In this document: in pieces, positions 1 to 8,345 of the stretch | How the letters are laid out: each line of letters starts with the position of its first letter | Position numbering within the stretch: position 1 is the stretch's first letter | Source: Actinomadura barringtoniae | GTDB lineage: Bacteria > Actinomycetota > Actinomycetes > Streptosporangiales > Streptosporangiaceae | Reading direction: 5' to 3' | Length of the DNA: 64,000 bases | NCBI RefSeq assembly: GCF_017573505.1 | Contig: NZ_JAGEOJ010000011.1 | Coordinates: forward strand, 310,001 to 374,000 | Notes under the pieces: model-generated | The model's input: the letters and a program-made list of their open reading frames with translations, nothing else | Told to the model about the DNA's origin: nothing | The model's database searches: none | Made by a program: the position numbers and the translations under genes

Positions 1-839
1 AAGGGCACGCGTTGCATGGACAGGTCCCACACGCCGTTTCGTTTGCGCGGCCAGACTTGGTCGGCGACGCCGCTGGAGTCGTAGCGGAATCCCATCTGGC
101 GAGCGGCTTGGAGCAGGTTCTGCCGTCCTTCGAGGCAGGGGGTCCTGCCGCCGATGAGCTCACGGTCGTAGTCGAACGGCAGTGACGGCATGTCCTTCCA
201 GCCGGTCGTGGTGCGCCAGTGCTGTACGAACCACTTGGCCTGCCTGAGTTCCGACTTCCATTGCGCCGGAGTCCAGGAATTCACGCCCGTGGGACCGCAG
301 AAATGCCCGTTGAAGTGCGTACCGATCTCGTTGCCCCCGAGCCATGCCAGGCGAAGCTGAGCGAGCGTGCGCCTGATGCTCGCGCTCCCCAGAAAGCCGA
401 TGTCGGAGGAACCGACCGCGTGGCCGGGCGGGTGATACCGCGATGCCTCGGATTGCGGCAGCACGTACAGACCGCTCAAGAAGAACGTCTGCGTGGCGCC
501 GACCTCCTTGCCGACTGCGCGGAAACGCGAGAACAACCTGTTGTCGTCCTCACCCGCGCCGTCCCACGAGAAGACCACGAACTGCGGAGGCCGCGCACCC
601 GGCGCAAGACGTTGCGGTCGGCGCCGGCCTGGCTGTTCGCCGCTGTAGGCGGTCGAGCCGTCGCCGATGAGGCGCGCCCTCGGCTGCTTGCTCGCCGGGT
701 GCGAGACCGGGTGCCGATGCGTTGGCGCCTGTGCTCCGGCTCGTACGGACGAACTCTGGCCCACCCACGTGGCGCCGCAGGCCACCAAGGCGGCTCCCAC
801 GGCAAGGCCGATGGTGCCCTTCGCAGTGCCCGCGATCAC
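1..839 (-). CDS. Polysaccharide deacetylase-like lipoprotein (3' end cut off)
   Basis: A minus-strand coding region runs off the left edge; about 279 codons are visible. From a GTG start the protein has a short hydrophobic leader ending in the lipobox LVAC (Cys21), then a low-complexity linker, then a domain beginning PPQFVVFSWDGAGEDDN. The stretch GNEIGTHFNGHFCG carries the HxxxH pair expected of a NodB-type metal site, but the first NodB motif (TFDDG) is replaced by FSWDG, so catalysis is uncertain. Actinobacterial proteins of this type are extracellular carbohydrate-active lipoproteins. The start is disturbed: an ATG at 915 would be in frame only if one copy of a 16-bp tandem duplication (853-884) were absent. 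The C-terminus lies outside the window. Confidence 0.75.
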   Translation of the reverse strand, partial: MIAGTAKGTIGLAVGAALVACGATWVGQSSSVRAGAQAPTHRHPVSHPASKQPRARLIGDGSTAYSGEQPGRRRPQRLAPGARPPQFVVFSWDGAGEDDNRLFSRFRAVGKEVGATQTFFLSGLYVLPQSEASRYHPPGHAVGSSDIGFLGSASIRRTLAQLRLAWLGGNEIGTHFNGHFCGPTGVNSWTPAQWKSELRQAKWFVQHWRTTTGWKDMPSLPFDYDRELIGGRTPCLEGRQNLLQAARQMGFRYDSSGVADQVWPRKRNGVWDLSMQRVP

Positions 840-852
840 CTTCGTTGCCCCC

Positions 853-884
853 GTCGCAGTACGCGGCCGTCGCAGTACGCGGCC
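853..884. repeat. Perfect 16-bp tandem duplication
   Basis: The 16-mer GTCGCAGTACGCGGCC occurs twice head to tail (853-868 and 869-884), immediately upstream of the usable GTG start of the deacetylase-like gene. Sixteen is not a multiple of three, so the duplication shifts the frame. Removing one copy joins an upstream ATG (915) in frame to the signal peptide. Confidence 0.9.
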
Positions 885-1004
885 CAAGCGAGATCAACCC
901 CGGTCCTATCCGCATCCGACACGGGGAGCACGGTGTTCGCGCAGGTCACAGCGGAGAATGGACTGCTTGTTGCCGACGGTTTTACCGAACGCGCCCGTTC
1001 CGGC

Positions 1005-2042
1005 TCACAGGCGGGGATCGCCGTCGCCAGGGGCCGCGATGCGCAGGCGGCGTCGCTGGTGCGCGACGACCGCGTAGACGACCAGGTCGAAGACGAGACC
1101 GCTGACGGCGGTGAACTGATCGACGGTGAAGTTGAACGGCTGGGTGACCAGGATGTCCAGGACGACCGCCGCCTGCATCCATTCGTAACCGCCATCGCGA
1201 TCCCGGCGGATCCGGATCGCGGCGGCGATCGCGATGAGCGACACCACCGCGCTGGAGGCGGCCAAAGCGATGGTCGCGCCCAGCTCCGGCACCTCGTCAC
1301 GAGTGGTCGGCCCCGCCAGGATCACCCCCAACCCGGCGAGAAAGATCAACGCGACCACCGCCTGAAGGATGAAGCACCCCACGATGATCACCACGAACCA
1401 GCGCCGGTCCAGCAACCAGGCCAGTCGTCGCCGCAGCCCCGCCCGGGCGTTGCGCAGGAACTGCGGAGTCGGATCGGCGCGTTCGGGCACCGCCTGAACG
1501 AGCTGCCGGAGCGCGGTGTGCACGGCGTCGTCGTGCTGCCCGAGTAACTGTGACGCCGCCTCCCGTTCGAGGGGCGTGAGCCCGGTGATCACGCCGCGGA
1601 TGCCTGTGTAGGCGGCGTTGGCCATGCGTTCGGCGTCGGTCAGCGGACGGCTGATCCGGCTCTTGCGCGCCACCACGACCAGGACCGCGAACGCGACGTA
1701 GATCAACGCGGCGGCAGGCTTGAAGAAGTAGTCGTTGGTCTGGGTGACGAACTTGCCGATCTCGTCGATGAACAGGCCGAACCCGATGCCTCCCAGCAGC
1801 GAAGCCCAGATGCGCGGGGTCCTGCCCACGTACATCAGCACGAGGATCAGCGCGACCACCATCAGCAGCCCGCCCCACAGCATGTGAGCGATGTGCAGGC
1901 CATGCCCGCCCACCTGCGGGTATCCGGACAGGGCGAGGAAGGCGCGGGTCAGCAGGACCGTGCTGATCCCGGTCACGGCGAACAGCTGCAGATTGTCGGC
2001 CCCGTCAACGAGCCGGACCAGCCCTGTCCGCCTCCCGGCCAT
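1005..2042 (-). CDS. Multi-pass membrane protein of unknown function
   Basis: 345 residues from the ATG at 2042 (an upstream alternative start adds 24 unlikely residues). Hydrophobic segments are visible around residues 20-40, 48-75, 85-105, 118-145, 225-260, 272-295 and 310-330, split by a charged loop with the segment DAERMANAAYTGIRGV. The conserved-looking region GFGLFIDEIGKFVT lies between membrane segments. I do not recognise an enzymatic motif. It is divergently oriented to the secreted protease, with about 270 bp between the starts. Function cannot be assigned from sequence. Confidence 0.75.
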   Translation of the reverse strand: MAGRRTGLVRLVDGADNLQLFAVTGISTVLLTRAFLALSGYPQVGGHGLHIAHMLWGGLLMVVALILVLMYVGRTPRIWASLLGGIGFGLFIDEIGKFVTQTNDYFFKPAAALIYVAFAVLVVVARKSRISRPLTDAERMANAAYTGIRGVITGLTPLEREAASQLLGQHDDAVHTALRQLVQAVPERADPTPQFLRNARAGLRRRLAWLLDRRWFVVIIVGCFILQAVVALIFLAGLGVILAGPTTRDEVPELGATIALAASSAVVSLIAIAAAIRIRRDRDGGYEWMQAAVVLDILVTQPFNFTVDQFTAVSGLVFDLVVYAVVAHQRRRLRIAAPGDGDPRL

Positions 2043-2309
2043 GCGGCGCCCCCCAACGCTCCTGGGAGTCGGTGTTCCCGCCGACTCGCCATACGCAGTG
2101 CAGGACCAAGCCAAGAATCGGACAGAAGGTGGCGGTCCGGCCGATTGGTCCTCAGTGCGCCGGCAAGTTTTGTCGATTCCGGCTTATCGGGAAGTGCGCT
2201 TCCGCCGGGTGGCGACGACCCTTGGTTGCTCATCCATGGCCAAGCAATGGACGATCCTTGATCGTTAGCCTGCGGATGTCATGTGATCGACAACGGAAAG
2301 GGCGACTTG

Positions 2310-3308
2310 GTGCGATCGGCACAGCATTTGCTCATGACCGTCACGGCGACCGCAGCGCTCTTCGGGGCCGGGACACCCGCCGTAGCCGCAGCGGAACCTG
2401 CCCCTCGACCCATTTCACATGTCCTGCCCGCATCCGCAGCCAAAAGTGCCAGCAATTACTGGACTCCCGAACGAATGCGTAAGGCGAAGCCGCTTCCACT
2501 TCCCAAACGGCGTTCCGGAACGACGCTCTCCCCGGCCGGAACGCCTTCGCTCCCGTCCGGTAAGCCGCGATCAGTCCCGCCGACCGGTCCTACCGCGAAG
2601 ACATCGGCAGGGCTGCTGCCCTCCGACGTCACCAGTCCGCAGCGGTGGGAGGGCGGAGGGGGCATCACGGCCACCGGCGGCAAGCTCTTCATGCATTTCA
2701 GCCACGGTGACTTCGTGTGCTCGGCCTCGGCGGTGAACGGCGGGAACCTCGACGGCATCTCCACCGCCGCACACTGCATCTATGACCTGGACCGGGCCGA
2801 GTGGGCGCAGAACGTGGCGTTCGCACCGGCCTATCGCGAAGGACAGGAGCCCTACGGCCTGTTCACCTCCAGGACGATCGTGATGTCGTCTGCCTGGAAC
2901 AAGCAGACACCGACCTACGAGAATTACGACTTCGCCGTCGTGGTCGCCAATCCGCTGAACGGGCGCCACATCGTGGAGACGGTCGGCGGGCAGGGCATCG
3001 TCTTCAACCACGTCCGGCACCCGTACAGCTATCTCTTCGGATATCCCGGCGACCGCGACAACGGCGCGATCATGCAGTATTGCAGTGGCCCGACCTTCGA
3101 CGACCCGGCCAACCGGGTGAACCACGAAGCGATCCACTGCGGCCTCAACGGCGGCTCCAGCGGTGGCCCTCTGCTCCAAGACTTCTCCGAGAGCAGCGGA
3201 TACGGCTACATCATCGGTTCCAACTCTTTGGTCGCGGGCGACGTCAACTTCGGCACATATCTCGAAGACATCGCGGCGGGCGTATATGACGCCGCGATCG
3301 CCGCCTGA
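2310..3308 (+). CDS. Secreted trypsin/V8-like serine protease
   Basis: 332 residues from a GTG at 2310, chosen because GGAAAGGG at 2295-2302 is well spaced; an earlier GTG at 2283 lacks a Shine-Dalgarno. A signal peptide (hydrophobic run to AVAAA) is followed by a Pro/Ser-rich pro-region to about residue 110. The catalytic triad of the chymotrypsin fold is visible: His in STAAHCIYD, Asp in ENYDFAVV and Ser in NGGSSGGPLL. The spacing suits a streptogrisin/V8-type extracellular endopeptidase, probably made as a zymogen. Cys residues in VCSAS/AHCIYD and QYCSG/IHCGL could form disulfides. It converges on the EthD-domain gene. Confidence 0.85.
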   Translation: MRSAQHLLMTVTATAALFGAGTPAVAAAEPAPRPISHVLPASAAKSASNYWTPERMRKAKPLPLPKRRSGTTLSPAGTPSLPSGKPRSVPPTGPTAKTSAGLLPSDVTSPQRWEGGGGITATGGKLFMHFSHGDFVCSASAVNGGNLDGISTAAHCIYDLDRAEWAQNVAFAPAYREGQEPYGLFTSRTIVMSSAWNKQTPTYENYDFAVVVANPLNGRHIVETVGGQGIVFNHVRHPYSYLFGYPGDRDNGAIMQYCSGPTFDDPANRVNHEAIHCGLNGGSSGGPLLQDFSESSGYGYIIGSNSLVAGDVNFGTYLEDIAAGVYDAAIAA

Positions 3309-3394
3309 CCCTTTCTCAACGGCGTTCACTCGCGGGACGTGCTGGGCCGGCGCACGCCTGCCCAGCGCCGACCGCCAGTGGCCAGGGCATTCTG

Positions 3395-3733
3395 TTAGAA
3401 GTCTGCGGGTGCCTCGGCTGCGGGCAGGATGTGTTCGTCGCGGTTGTAGAGGAAGTCGACACCGCCGGTGGCGAAGTTGGACACGTCGTCGACGGCGGCT
3501 TGGCCCTCTGGTGAGGCCAGGATGGCCTCGAGGTCTTCGCGGGTGTCAGCGTAGAGGCCGACGATGAGGTGGTACGGGGGCCGCTGCCCCGGAACGGTCG
3601 CCTCGCAATGGCCGATGGTCCAGCCTTTGAGCCCCCGCATCTTGCGGGCGATGGGCAGGTGCACGTCGCGGTAGTAGGCGTCGAACGCCTCGGGGTCGGT
3701 CGGGTGGCCATAGAGGATGGTCAGCCGGTACAT
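3395..3733 (-). CDS. EthD domain protein
   Basis: 112 residues. The ATG at 3733 is preceded by GGAGACC at good spacing; a longer frame upstream has no matching start. The N-terminus YRLTILYGHPTDPEAFDAYY followed by HLPIARKMRGLKGW is the hallmark of the EthD ferredoxin-like alpha+beta fold, a dimeric barrel found alone or beside ether-degrading P450 systems and small polyketide-type enzymes. No ether-degradation genes are adjacent, so the substrate is unknown. It is a single-gene unit convergent with the protease. Confidence 0.8.
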   Translation of the reverse strand: MYRLTILYGHPTDPEAFDAYYRDVHLPIARKMRGLKGWTIGHCEATVPGQRPPYHLIVGLYADTREDLEAILASPEGQAAVDDVSNFATGGVDFLYNRDEHILPAAEAPADF

Positions 3734-3929
3734 CTGTGGTCTCCGTTCGTGAGCGGGGTCGAGTCCCCGAAGCGGAATGGCGGGGGCCGTCGGTCGTGGC
3801 CGGAGATCCTCGCCGCCGACGGTCACTGTAGCGCCCTCGTGGCTGTGAGTAGCAGCTCAAGCGCACTCTGTAGCCCCCTCTGGTCAGGGCGAGTATGCGA
3901 CGGGGCCTCGAGGATTAAGACGTTTCAGA

Positions 3930-3958
3930 TTGACTTGATAGGGAATTGCCTCCATGCT
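3930..3958 (+). promoter_or_regulatory. Predicted promoter giving a leaderless leader-peptide mRNA
   Basis: TTGACT (3930-3935), a 17-nt spacer and CATGCT (3953-3958) form a good housekeeping-type promoter. A start site 7 nt after the -10 box would coincide with the A of the leader peptide ATG (3965), so the leader ORF would be translated as a leaderless mRNA. Confidence 0.6.
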
Positions 3959-3964
3959 GGTTCC

Positions 3965-4039
3965 ATGCATCTGGGGCTCCCTCTGTGGTCGCGCCTGCAC
4001 GTCGACTTCCGGCGGCAGGCGAGCGACCTGTGTCGCTGA
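3965..4039 (+). CDS. Cys-containing leader peptide of the cysteine dioxygenase operon
   Basis: A 24-codon ORF, MHLGLPLWSRLHVDFRRQ followed by ASDLCR and a stop, ends 49 nt before the cysteine dioxygenase start. The pattern xRLHVDxRRQASxLCR matches the short actinobacterial leader peptides found upstream of sulfur and cysteine genes, where (established in mycobacteria) stalling at Cys codons links expression to cysteinyl-tRNA supply. Here the single Cys codon is the second-last sense codon. No Shine-Dalgarno is visible, in line with the predicted leaderless start. The recognition rests on the conserved peptide pattern; the regulatory role is inferred. Confidence 0.8.
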   Translation: MHLGLPLWSRLHVDFRRQASDLCR

Positions 4040-4088
4040 CCCTCACGTTCGGCGGAGGTGAAGCGACAAGGAGAGGAACCCGAATCAA

Positions 4089-4541
4089 ATGACGTTGAGC
4101 ATGGCCGCGCCCGCGGTGTCCCGGCTGGCCGAAACGGCCGGCGCGCTGGCCGCGGCGCCCGACGAGTGGGTGGCGCGAGTCCGGCTGAGTCCCGAGGGGC
4201 GCTGGTACGAGCGCTTGCATCGCGATGAGGACCACGAGATCTGGCTGATCAGCTGGCTGCCCGGCCAGGCGACCGGGCTGCACGACCACGGCGGCTCGCG
4301 CGGGGCGTTCGCCGTCGCGCTCGGCGATTTGGAGGAACGGGATTTGGCCTCCACGCGGAGGCTCACCACCGGCCAGACTCGCTCATTCGGCCCCGAGTAC
4401 GTGCACGAGGTCCGCAACGTCTCGAACGCGCCCGCTGTCAGCGTGCACGTGTACTCGCCGCCCCTGAGCGTGATGAACCGGTACGACCTGAACGAGTCCG
4501 GGCTGGTCCGGCTCGCCGTCGAAGAGGCCGGACAGTGGTGA
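4089..4541 (+). CDS. Cysteine dioxygenase family cupin
   Basis: 150 residues, a compact bacterial type I thiol dioxygenase that oxidises L-cysteine to cysteine sulfinate with non-haem iron. The metal ligands are visible as HxH in TGLHDHGGSRGAF and the third His in PEYVHEVRN; the trailing SVHVYSPPL strand is also typical. The start ATG follows AAGGAGAGG at about 12 nt, slightly long; an internal ATG four codons on is worse. The gene lies behind a Cys-containing leader peptide, so the cysteine-degrading enzyme is probably induced according to cysteine level. Free-standing; a strong hairpin follows at 4692. Confidence 0.88.
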   Translation: MTLSMAAPAVSRLAETAGALAAAPDEWVARVRLSPEGRWYERLHRDEDHEIWLISWLPGQATGLHDHGGSRGAFAVALGDLEERDLASTRRLTTGQTRSFGPEYVHEVRNVSNAPAVSVHVYSPPLSVMNRYDLNESGLVRLAVEEAGQW

Positions 4542-4691
4542 CGGACCGGCACGTCCGGACGCGTTCCATGGAAGAGGTCCTCGCTGAGGGCCGCAACCGG
4601 CCGGATCCTCTGTAGCCGGTCGCCCTTGCATCGGTGCGCGGCATCCGCCGACATCGCCGCTGCGCTGAAGAGATCGACGTCGTGCAACCGA

Positions 4692-4718
4692 GGGGCCGCC
4701 GGTGTTTCCGGCGGCCCC
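4692..4718. terminator. Bidirectional hairpin terminator
   Basis: GGGGCCGCCGG (4692-4702), loop TGTTT, then the perfect complement CCGGCGGCCCC (4708-4718) lie between the convergent cysteine dioxygenase gene and the minus-strand secreted protein gene. There is no T-tract, as is common in actinomycetes. Confidence 0.8.
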
Positions 4719-4739
4719 TGGTTCATCCACGGTCAGGAC

Positions 4740-5393
4740 TCAGGAGACGAACGCCCAGGCGCCGTAGCGGATCGTGGCCCTGCTCCAGTCGCCGCCGGCG
4801 GCGCGGACGAGCTGCTTGATCAGCGGAAGGTCGCCGAGGGCTCCGGCCTCGATCAGCCTGCCGTTCAGCGTCACCGAGCCGCCGCCGAGCCGTTCGCCGA
4901 GCGTGGGGTCGGCTTCGATCGCGTCGTGCAGGCGTTGGAAGTCGACCCCGGGTACCTGGACGAGGATGGCGTTGACCTGGGCCGAGCGCCTCGGGAGGTA
5001 CTGGAAGCTGAGCACCGACTGCTGGTGGAAGCGCGTGGCGACCTTGTGCGCGATGTCGCGTACCTCGGCGGCGTCCACGCGTCCGATGTGGAACTCGCGC
5101 GAGCGCTCGTAGTCGGCCTTCTTCAGGTCCGATGACCAGAACGTCCCGTTCAGCAGGGTGGATCCCCGCGGCCTGCCTCCGTTGTCGCGGATGATCTCGT
5201 CGACCTGGTGCGCGAACTTCACCAGCCGGGTCCGCAGGGCGGGGTCGTTCGGATCGAAGCTGTTGGAGGTCTCGTTCGTCGCGAAGATCTCGGCCTTGCC
5301 GGCGTCCACCTCAGCGGTGGCCGTTCCGGCCGAGACCGGCACCGCAAACGACACCGTCACGACCACAGCGACCACACTCGCACGTCGTCTCAT
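4740..5393 (-). CDS. Secreted protein of unknown function
   Basis: 217 residues. The N-terminus MRRRASVVAVVVTVSFAVPV with a cleavage site near AGTATA is a clear Sec signal peptide. The mature part is mixed alpha/beta with no Cys; segments such as DPTLGERLGGGSVTLNGR and the C-terminal WSRATIRYGAWAFVS resemble secreted domains that regularly carry short repeated strands, but I recognise no catalytic motif. The start is supported by a GGAAG-type site a few bases upstream. Single gene, converging on the cysteine dioxygenase unit. Confidence 0.7.
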   Translation of the reverse strand: MRRRASVVAVVVTVSFAVPVSAGTATAEVDAGKAEIFATNETSNSFDPNDPALRTRLVKFAHQVDEIIRDNGGRPRGSTLLNGTFWSSDLKKADYERSREFHIGRVDAAEVRDIAHKVATRFHQQSVLSFQYLPRRSAQVNAILVQVPGVDFQRLHDAIEADPTLGERLGGGSVTLNGRLIEAGALGDLPLIKQLVRAAGGDWSRATIRYGAWAFVS

Positions 5394-5652
5394 GCGTGCT
5401 TCCTCCCCGTCCTCGGCCGGTCAGCCTCCGTGACGCCGCGTGACGAAGGTGTAGCGGACTCGCGTGCCGACATGAGACCACGCGAGACTCTGTCCATATG
5501 GCTATTCCTATCGAGTTGGTTTGAAATGGTGGCCGGGCCGCGCGAGGTCACCGGCCACGATCACGCGCATCGACCCCTTGAACGTTCGTCGCGTGGGCAG
5601 GGCCAGGTCAACAGGGCCGACGAAGCTAGCTGCCGGCAGATGCGGACGCCCA

Positions 5653-6057
5653 CTAGTCCAGGTTTCTCGCCTCGGCGATGTGGAGTCGGTCCAGCAGGTC
5701 GGTCAGCGCGCTCGCGCGGAGATCTGCGGTCTGCTGGAAGCCCTGCAACGCTTCGTCGACGTCAACGGCCAGCCGTTCGCATTCGTCCAGGGCCTCCCAC
5801 AGCTTGGTGGCGGACTCGGCGATCTGGGCCTCGCCGGCCTGTGAGTCTCTTGTGCCGAACCGTTCGATCTCATCGGCGAGACGCCGCCTTACCGCGCGCT
5901 GCTGCTCCCACAACTGGTTCACACGGTCCCGGAACAGGTCATGTTCGACCTCACCGAGAACGACCTCGGCAGACAGCAAAGCACGTAGACCGTCAGCGGT
6001 CTCCAGCGGACCGGTCGGGTCGAAAGCGTGCTCCGGATCCAGTTCCGGATCTGACAT
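5653..6057 (-). CDS. Small acidic helical cytoplasmic protein, unknown function
   Basis: 134 residues from the ATG at 6057, which follows a run of G residues acting as Shine-Dalgarno (GGGGGG, 2 nt before the start region). The first 25 residues are acidic and Pro-rich; the rest is predicted as long amphipathic helices (DHDLFRD-type and LWEQQRAVRRRLADEIERF), which suggests a coiled-coil or helical bundle. No membrane segment, Cys pair or known domain is visible. About 260 bp upstream of the neighbouring secreted protein gene on the same strand hold no recognisable gene. Confidence 0.6.
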   Translation of the reverse strand: MSDPELDPEHAFDPTGPLETADGLRALLSAEVVLGEVEHDLFRDRVNQLWEQQRAVRRRLADEIERFGTRDSQAGEAQIAESATKLWEALDECERLAVDVDEALQGFQQTADLRASALTDLLDRLHIAEARNLD

Positions 6058-6433
6058 CGTCCCCCCCTGCGTCCGCTGGCTGGTGCTGTTCCCGCGAACG
6101 CCATCGACGCCCGGAGAGCAGCGGCCTTCGGCCACGGTCGTTCAACCTCCTAGGCTCGCACGATAGACACCGGCCCCCGTCTCGGCCATCAAAATGGCCA
6201 CAACGAGTCGCGAGCACGGCCACCGCCATCCGGGCGCTGAAGCGCCTCCCTGGCGCCGAGCCGACGACCGCTGGCGATCTCGGCCGTGAAGGTCGGGGAG
6301 GGGCGGCGCGCCGGCTGGCCAGTCAGAAGCCATTGGTGTTGGCGCAATCGCAAGGGGGCCTGTCAGGGCTCGAATGTGTAAGCCGCGGCTGGAGGGTACA
6401 GGCGTTATGCGACCGGAAGATGGGAGAAGAGAG

Positions 6434-6562
6434 ATGCGGCGCATTACTGGCGCTCTCAGTGCAATCGTTTCGACAGTCTTGAATGTTCTCACCCTGCCGT
6501 TCCGGGTGCTCGGTCGGCTGCTGGCGCCGTCGCGGCGACGGACGAGTCGGCGAGCCGGCTAA
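6434..6562 (+). CDS. Short basic amphipathic or membrane peptide
   Basis: A 42-residue ORF whose ATG is preceded by a strong purine-rich site (GGGAGAAGAGAG). A hydrophobic core ITGALSAIVSTVLNVLTLPF is followed by RVLGRLLAPSRRRTSRR, a very basic tail. This architecture fits a single-pass or membrane-surface micro-protein. I cannot assign a family, and the evidence is the start site and amphipathic composition only. Confidence 0.45.
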   Translation: MRRITGALSAIVSTVLNVLTLPFRVLGRLLAPSRRRTSRRAG

Positions 6563-6577
6563 TACCGCCCTCGGTTC

Positions 6578-6832
6578 TCAGGCAGCGGGCAGGTGATCCG
6601 GGCAGTAGCCGGTTCCCTGGTGCAGTGCCACGGCCGCTCTCCAGTCGCCGGTCCCGGCTATACAGCTGACGCAGAATCCCAGCGGGGGAATGTCGGCCGC
6701 CGAGTCTGGGCCCTTCGTCGCGGACTCTCGGGCGTTGTCGATGGCGGCGGCCTGTGTTTGCTCGCGTCCGTCCAGGGGCGGCGCCACTCCACGGAAGACG
6801 CCGCGCGTCAGATGAGTCATCGCGTTCGCCAC
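6578..6832 (-). CDS. Small Cys-pair protein, hypothetical
   Basis: 84 residues. The C-terminal half has FCVSCIAGTG and, about 20 residues on, GTGYCPDHLP, giving a CxxC...CxxH arrangement that could bind zinc. The N-terminal half is polar and without features. It converges tail to tail with the 42-residue ORF, 15 bp apart. The Cys/His spacing favours a real gene, but there is no further support. Confidence 0.4.
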   Translation of the reverse strand: MANAMTHLTRGVFRGVAPPLDGREQTQAAAIDNARESATKGPDSAADIPPLGFCVSCIAGTGDWRAAVALHQGTGYCPDHLPAA

Positions 6833-7190
6833 AAGTAGGCAGGCTCGCCGCAGTCGATGAAACCGGCCGGGGTCCGTCTGGCGGAGGCGAGTTGGGACAT
6901 ACCTTGGCGGGCCGTCGGCCGCGCGTCCCAGATGACGATCGTCACGCGATTGCGCTACGCCAGCTCAGCTGCAGGCGCATCCCCGCTCGGAGCGCACTCG
7001 CGTCCAATCCATCGGCCATGACCCTCCTCTTGCCACCCGGACATTACCGCGCTTCCTGGGCACGCAGGGCACGGTGTCTTCGCGGCGAGGACGTTCCGGC
7101 CTTGCTTGCTGTCGCTCGTGGTCGAGCGGCAGAGGGCTATCGGTCCGCGATCCGGAGCGGCTGGCTGTGCCCTGGTGCCACGACATGGCA
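6833..7190. other. Intergenic stretch without a recognised gene
   Basis: About 360 bp between the small Cys-pair ORF and the hairpin downstream of the GlsB/YeaQ-type gene. All frames read as Arg/Pro-rich shadows; no start site, RNA fold or repeat stood out. Confidence 0.4.
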
Positions 7191-7228
7191 CAGCGGCGGT
7201 GCGAAACCGGAGTTTCGCACCGCCGCTG
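7191..7228 (-). terminator. Strong hairpin terminator after the GlsB/YeaQ-type gene
   Basis: A perfect 17-bp stem: CAGCGGCGGTGCGAAAC (7191-7207), loop CGGA, and its complement (7212-7228). It lies 20 bp after the stop of the minus-strand gene at 7248. No T-tract. Confidence 0.85.
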
Positions 7229-7247
7229 TCGGTGGTGGTGACTGCCG

Positions 7248-7520
7248 TTATCGGTGGCTGCCGCGGCGTTGGAACGCGGCGACGGCGGCGACACCGACGG
7301 CGGCCAGGCCGATCTGGAAGACGAGTTCGATCCAGTCGATGCCGTCGGTGGTGCCGACGCCGACCTTCTGCGCGATCGCCGTTCCGAGCAGGGCTGCCAC
7401 GATGCCGACTCCGATGGTCAGCAGGAAGCCGATGGGCTGCCGTCCCGGCAGGACCAGCCTGCCGAGCGCGCCGATGATTGCTCCGATGACGATCGCAGTG
7501 ATGATTCCGGTAACGGTCAT
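7248..7520 (-). CDS. GlsB/YeaQ/YmgE family stress membrane protein
   Basis: 90 residues, the usual length of this transglycosylase-associated protein family. Three hydrophobic segments (residues 3-20, 28-50, 66-84) with glycine-rich packing, and the typical GAIIGALGRLVLPGRQPIGF turn between the first two, identify it. Family members are small inner-membrane proteins induced by general stress; molecular function is not established. AGGAGG stands 7-8 nt upstream of the ATG. It may belong to the stress theme of the nearby GAF/CBS/sigma genes, but no SigB-type promoter was evident. Confidence 0.88.
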   Translation of the reverse strand: MTVTGIITAIVIGAIIGALGRLVLPGRQPIGFLLTIGVGIVAALLGTAIAQKVGVGTTDGIDWIELVFQIGLAAVGVAAVAAFQRRGSHR

Positions 7521-7766
7521 CTCGGATCCTCCTCACGTGTGTTCGGACTGCCCCTTGCCCAAACAGAGCGCTTTGTACCTGGATGGGTCCGCTTCTCGTG
7601 GTGTGGCGGCGTCCACATGAGGCCTGCGAGCGCATGGCGACGGCCCCTGCGCTCTTGGCCAGGGCTTGGTCGAGGGATGAGATTTCTTGGTCGCGCACGC
7701 ATCCGGTGGCGCCCGGCCTATCGAAGATCCTTCAGGACCGTGCCGAGGGAAGCCGGGAGGCTTGAG

Positions 7767-8345
7767 ATGCTGAAGCTGCTCGCGATGACGGCTGTGGGAA
7801 TAGGAACGATGGCCGCTACGGCGACACCGGCAATGGCGGCGCCGGGGCCGCCCGAGCCCGTCGGCAAGGTCCAGGTCGACCGGTACCTGGGGCGCTGGTA
7901 TCAGATCGCCGCCGTGCCCGCCCTGTATGAGATCCAATGCCGACGCGACGTCACCGCCGACTACGGTCTCAGCCCCGCAGGGACGGTGACGGTGAAGAAC
8001 TCCTGCCGGTCGTTCTTCGGCATCACCAGCACCATCCGGGGCGACGCCCGGCCGCTCGACGCCACCAACGCCCGGCTGAACGTCTCGTTCCTGCGGTTCG
8101 GCTCTGCCTGGCGGCACACCGCGAACGCCAACTACATCGTGGTGGGGCTGGCGGCCGACTACCGCTGGGCGGTGGTCACCGACTCCGGCCGCCGAAGCGG
8201 CTTCGTGCTGTCACGCACACCGGCACTGAGCGACGCGGACGCCCGCGCCGCCCGCAGTGCCCTGCGCCGCGCGGCGATCGACCCCTGCACGTTGAAGACC
8301 ACACCGCAGCACAACGGCGCCTCGACGAGCGGACCGTTCTGCTGA
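7767..8345 (+). CDS. Secreted bacterial lipocalin (Blc-like)
   Basis: 192 residues from the ATG at 7767, with GGGAGG 6 nt upstream. A signal peptide ends at AMAAPG. The first lipocalin signature appears as VDRYLGRWYQIAAVP, where GxW is the invariant element, and the second as DYRWAVVTDSGR with the motif-3 Arg in SGFVLSRTP. Cys residues (QCRRD, NSCRS, DPCTL, FC) probably form disulfides. Blc-type lipocalins bind fatty acids or lysophospholipids in the envelope. The first residues lack a lipobox, so it is probably secreted rather than lipid-anchored. Single gene. Confidence 0.87.
   Translation: MLKLLAMTAVGIGTMAATATPAMAAPGPPEPVGKVQVDRYLGRWYQIAAVPALYEIQCRRDVTADYGLSPAGTVTVKNSCRSFFGITSTIRGDARPLDATNARLNVSFLRFGSAWRHTANANYIVVGLAADYRWAVVTDSGRRSGFVLSRTPALSDADARAARSALRRAAIDPCTLKTTPQHNGASTSGPFC

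Noticed and set aside
219..1547. 442-codon plus-strand ORF
   Set aside because: Arg/Pro-rich, no domain; it is antiparallel to the deacetylase-like and membrane protein genes, which have clear features.
4541..4626. Attenuator stem before or after the dioxygenase
   Set aside because: Only 4-6 bp imperfect pairings; not a convincing attenuator or terminator.
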